Assembly (NCBI GenBank): GCA_913045395.1
Contig: CAJWPV010000021.1
Span: 1-10,093 of the forward strand
Direction: 5' to 3'
DNA: 10,093 nt
Source: an uncultured Verrucomicrobiota bacterium
GTDB taxonomy: Bacteria; Verrucomicrobiota; Verrucomicrobiia; Limisphaerales; UBA1096
Part shown: positions 7,901-10,093 of the stretch, piece by piece
Layout of the letters: each line of letters begins with the position of its first letter
How positions within the stretch are numbered: the first letter of the stretch is position 1
Made by a program: the position numbers and the translations under genes
Notes under the pieces: model-generated
Databases searched by the model: none
Told to the model about the DNA's origin: nothing
Seen by the model: only the letters and a program-made list of their open reading frames with translations

Positions 7901-8553
7901 TGGGTGAAATTTTCTACCGGCTCACGCTCGGTTCGATATTGATAGGATGGATCGTCGTAGTCGGCGTAGCCAAGTGCCATACCGCAAATAAGCTTCTTCG
8001 AATCAGGAATATTGAGAATCTTTCGAATAACATCGGGATACTCCGCCAGGGCGGCTTGGGGGCAGGTCTCTAGGCTAAAGCCGCGAGCCGCGAGCATGAC
8101 GTTTTGGATGAACATGCCTGCGTCCACCCACGATCCTTTCTCGAGGATGGCGTCGATAAAAAAGAGCAGGGTGACCGGTGAACCAAAGCCGTGGTAGTTT
8201 TTCATCCACTGCGCCTTTCTCTTTTCGATATCATTGCGTTTGATGCCAAGTGCGTTGTAGAGGGCATGAGCGCAGGCGCGCTTGCGGGTGATGTACGGTT
8301 CCTCGATCTGAGTAGGGTAGTATTCGTAGTCCTGCCTTGCTTTCGCGCCATCTGCACGCAACTTGGCCAAGGCCTTGCCGACTTTCAGCTTGGTTTCGCC
8401 GGTGACGATTGCCACATGCCAAGGCTGTGAATTAACGCCGGACGGAGCCCAGCGGGCGCATTCCAGAACATCGCTAATGAGTTCATCCGAAACCGGTTTG
8501 TCTAAAAATGTCCGGGTGGATTTTCGGTTTCTAATTGCGTCGGTGACTTCCAT
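7888..8553 (-). CDS. Nitroreductase-family FMN oxidoreductase (221 aa)
   Basis: This is a probable cytoplasmic FMN-dependent, NAD(P)H-using oxidoreductase of the nitroreductase superfamily. Length (221 aa) is usual for the family. Residues 8-16 (RNRKSTRTF) are the N-terminal FMN-phosphate-binding motif. Residues 34-47 (ARWAPSGVNSQPWH) are the second flavin and dimer motif, with S38, N41 and P44-W45. Residues around GSWVDAGMFIQNVMLAA form the central helix, followed by GFSLETCPQAAL. LICGMALGYADYDD and a C-terminal R-x-P-V-E-N-F end the domain in the usual way. No signal peptide is seen. The natural substrate is not predictable: nitroaromatics, quinones, enones or dehydrogenation of a metabolite are all possible. 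The ATG at 8553 is fixed by an in-frame TAG just upstream. It is the first gene of the minus-strand cluster, and its stop overlaps the start of the 1007-residue cytochrome gene by 13 bases. Confidence 0.93.
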   Translation of the reverse strand: MEVTDAIRNRKSTRTFLDKPVSDELISDVLECARWAPSGVNSQPWHVAIVTGETKLKVGKALAKLRADGAKARQDYEYYPTQIEEPYITRKRACAHALYNALGIKRNDIEKRKAQWMKNYHGFGSPVTLLFFIDAILEKGSWVDAGMFIQNVMLAARGFSLETCPQAALAEYPDVIRKILNIPDSKKLICGMALGYADYDDPSYQYRTEREPVENFTQWYS

Positions 8554-8555
8554 TG

Positions 8556-8628
8556 ACTATCCCAATTCGCGATGTCGTGCTTTCAGGGGCAAAAGTAGCA
8601 GGATACCAAATGAGTCTCAATGGATAGT
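8556..8628. promoter_or_regulatory. Weak inverted repeat in the divergent promoter region
   Basis: ACTATCC at 8556-8562 is the exact reverse complement of GGATAGT at 8622-8628, with partly matching flanks (CCAATT and CAAT). The arms flank the candidate nitroreductase promoter. It could be a pair of half-sites for a regulator, but seven bases is short and may be chance. Confidence 0.2.
8592..8620 (-). promoter_or_regulatory. Candidate sigma-70-type promoter for the nitroreductase/cytochrome cluster
   Basis: Read on the minus strand, TTGAGA (8620-8615, five of six to the -35 consensus) is followed by a 17-base spacer and TACTTT (8597-8592, three of six to the -10 consensus). Transcription would start about 30 bases before the nitroreductase ATG. 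Spacing is ideal but the -10 box is weak, so this is only a candidate. Confidence 0.35.
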
Positions 8629-8661
8629 TATTCCAGTGGGTTAAGATTCAAATCAGCTGAT

Positions 8662-10093
8662 ATGAAAGAAATTTTTATTTACGCGGCATTAATCAGCGCA
8701 ACATTGATATCTTCGTTGGCGGCGGAGAGGCCTAATGTGCTTTTGATCCTCGTCGATGACTTGAAACCGGCGATGAGGTGTTACGGTGACAATGCCGCCA
8801 AGACGCCGAATATGGACGCCTTGGCCAGTCGTGGTATCCGGTTTGACTTGGCATATTGTAACCAGGCTGTCTGTGCGCCGTCGCGGTTCACGCTGATGCT
8901 TGGGTCGCATTCGACATCAACCGGCCTGTACGGGCTTGGCAGCCATTTGCGCAAGGCCTATCCCGGTGCCGTCACGATGCCTCAGCATTTCGCCAAACAT
9001 GGATACCGCACCGAATCGCTTGGCAAAGTGTTCCACATTGGCCATGGCAACCAGGGTGATCCCGAGTCGTTCAGCGTCCCGCATTTTCATGACAAGGTGA
9101 TCGAGTACCTCGATCCTGAGAGCACCGACGGTGGCAAGCTCACCCGCGAGGAGGCGCTGTTTACAAACCAGAAACTTGGCCAAATCCGTTCGCTGCCACG
9201 CGGCGCGGCGTACGAGTCGCCGATGGCAAACGACACTGACTACGCCGACGGCCGTGTTGCCGATGAAACAGTCAAGCGCCTTAAGGCTGCAAAGCAGCGG
9301 TTGGCCAAGGATGGCACACCGTTCTTCATCACCGCCGGTTTTGTGCGGCCGCACCTGCCTTTCTCAGCGCCAAAGAAATATTGGGACATACACGATCCAG
9401 CCAAACTACCGATGCCGGTGAACAAGGCGTTCCCGAAAGATGCGCCGAAAGTCGCCTTGAAGCGCGGCGGGGAGATCGCGGCATTCAAGCCGGTCCCATC
9501 CAATGGCGAGATTGATGAAGAACTTACCCGCAAGCTCATCCACGGCTACTATGCGAGCACCAGCTATGTGGATGCGCAGATTGGCAAAGTGACAAGGGCA
9601 CTCGAGCAACTGGGCTTGGCCAAGGATACCATCGTTGTCTTGTGGGGTGATCACGGTTGGCACTTGGGCGATTTAAGCATCTGGACCAAGCACACCAACT
9701 TTGAGCAGGCCAACCGCATCCCGATTATCATTGTCGCGCCAGGCGTGGCCAAGCCGGGCAGTGTCACCAGCCAACTCGCGGAGACGGTGGATATTTTTCC
9801 CACGCTCTCAGAGTTGGTCGGGGTGCCTGCGCCGAGCGGTCCGCAGCCGATTGACGGCGTCAACCTTGTGCCGGTGTTGAAGAACCCGAACGCGCGCGTT
9901 CGCGACCACGCCTATCACGCCTACCCGCGCGGGGGCAAACTAGGCAGAGCCATCCGCACGCAGCGTTATCGCTTGGTTGAGTGGAAGAAGCACAGCGACC
10001 CGGGATCCGGAGTCGATTACGAACTGTACGACTACAAGACCGATCCGTGGGAAACTCAAAACCAATATGCCGACAGGCCAAAGATCGCAAAAC
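8662..10093 (+). CDS. Iduronate-2-sulfatase-like secreted sulfatase (3' end cut by right edge)
   Basis: This is a formylglycine-dependent sulfatase; 477 codons are visible and probably only a short C-terminal tail is missing. Residues 1-21 are a signal peptide (KEIFIYAALISATLISSLAA). PNVLLILVDDLKP at 24-36 supplies the metal-binding D32-D33. C71-A-P-S-R75 is the sulfatase signature; C71 should be converted to formylglycine. GKVFH (K122, H125), VRPHLPF (H231) and GDHGWHLGD (D330, H331) are further active-site blocks. With NFEQANRIPIIIVAPG and the late ELYDYKTDPWE they fit iduronate-2-sulfatase-type enzymes better than arylsulfatase A types. The likely role is hydrolysis of sulfate esters on a uronic-acid-containing or other sulfated glycan, in the periplasm or outside. 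The true sugar specificity is unknown. The start is ATG at 8662, which gives a complete signal peptide; no Shine-Dalgarno sequence is evident. It is transcribed divergently from the cytochrome cluster. No formylglycine-generating enzyme gene is in the window. Confidence 0.93.
   Translation, partial: MKEIFIYAALISATLISSLAAERPNVLLILVDDLKPAMRCYGDNAAKTPNMDALASRGIRFDLAYCNQAVCAPSRFTLMLGSHSTSTGLYGLGSHLRKAYPGAVTMPQHFAKHGYRTESLGKVFHIGHGNQGDPESFSVPHFHDKVIEYLDPESTDGGKLTREEALFTNQKLGQIRSLPRGAAYESPMANDTDYADGRVADETVKRLKAAKQRLAKDGTPFFITAGFVRPHLPFSAPKKYWDIHDPAKLPMPVNKAFPKDAPKVALKRGGEIAAFKPVPSNGEIDEELTRKLIHGYYASTSYVDAQIGKVTRALEQLGLAKDTIVVLWGDHGWHLGDLSIWTKHTNFEQANRIPIIIVAPGVAKPGSVTSQLAETVDIFPTLSELVGVPAPSGPQPIDGVNLVPVLKNPNARVRDHAYHAYPRGGKLGRAIRTQRYRLVEWKKHSDPGSGVDYELYDYKTDPWETQNQYADRPKIAK

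Larger units (their letters stand above)
8554..8661. promoter_or_regulatory. Divergent intergenic region between nitroreductase and sulfatase genes
   Basis: This 108-base gap lies between head-to-head start codons, so it should hold the promoters of both the minus-strand cluster and the plus-strand sulfatase. It is visibly richer in A and T than the flanking coding sequence. No riboswitch or small RNA is recognised. On the plus strand TAAGAT at 8642-8647 could be a -10 box, but it has no good -35 partner and would give a very short leader. Confidence 0.6.
19..9624. repeat. Dispersed iterated palindrome TTGGCCAA (core of GCTTGGCCAAGC), 12 copies
   Basis: Exact TTGGCCAA starts at 21, 685, 733, 937, 1235, 5390, 5631, 5726, 8363, 9176, 9301 and 9616. 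The full 12-base palindrome GCTTGGCCAAGC occurs at 19-30, 683-694, 731-742 and 5629-5640. The 10-base form CTTGGCCAAG also occurs at 8362-8371 and 9615-9624. With equal base use one expects about 0.15 copies of an 8-mer in this length. All copies are inside genes. Near-matches such as GTGGCCAAG (7485, 9745) and CTTGGCCAGG (6695) add to the pattern. Confidence 0.8.

Noticed and set aside
192..8576. Shared 12-mer ATTCGCGATGTC at 192-203 and 8565-8576, each just upstream of or at a minus-strand start
   Set aside because: A few identical 12-mer pairs are expected by chance in 10 kb, and the distance to the start codon differs between the two (0 versus about 11 bases).

Overview
The window looks like a piece of a PVC-superphylum genome, most likely Verrucomicrobiota or Planctomycetota. 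Three things point there: two very large secreted proteins of the PVC-type heme-binding CxxCH family (beta-propeller 'membrane-bound dehydrogenase' domain, HEAT repeats, C-terminal cytochrome c domain), secreted sulfatases, and start codons without a clear Shine-Dalgarno sequence. Base composition looks moderately GC-rich. I see no tRNA, rRNA, CRISPR array or insertion sequence.

Layout. A minus-strand cluster fills most of the window. In transcription order it holds a nitroreductase (8553-7888), a 1007-residue PVC-type cytochrome (7900-4877), a 1518-residue PVC-type cytochrome with two extra C-terminal domains (4872-316), and, after 122 non-coding bases, the first 64 codons of a sulfatase that leaves the left edge (193-1). 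The first three genes are packed tightly (13-base overlap, then a 4-base gap), so they are probably one transcript. A 108-base gap separates the nitroreductase from a divergent plus-strand gene (8662 to the right edge). This is an iduronate-2-sulfatase-like enzyme, almost complete, with the CAPSR active-site motif.

How the genes may work together (inference). Two exported sulfatases could desulfate a polysaccharide or its oligosaccharides. The two periplasmic or surface propeller-cytochromes resemble proteins presumed to oxidise sugars or alcohols and pass electrons to a c-type heme. The larger one also carries a sialate-O-acetylesterase-like beta-sandwich domain and an SGNH-hydrolase-like domain whose catalytic positions appear lost, which suggests carbohydrate binding. 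The nitroreductase is a predicted cytoplasmic FMN oxidoreductase; its link to the others rests only on gene order.

The most unusual DNA-level signal is the palindrome TTGGCCAA (often extended to GCTTGGCCAAGC). It occurs 12 times in about 10 kb, in all five genes, on both coding strands and in two reading frames (Leu-Ala-Lys and Leu-Gly-Gln), with a roughly 4.1-kb empty stretch in the middle. This resembles a highly iterated palindrome such as cyanobacterial HIP1, but with a different sequence.
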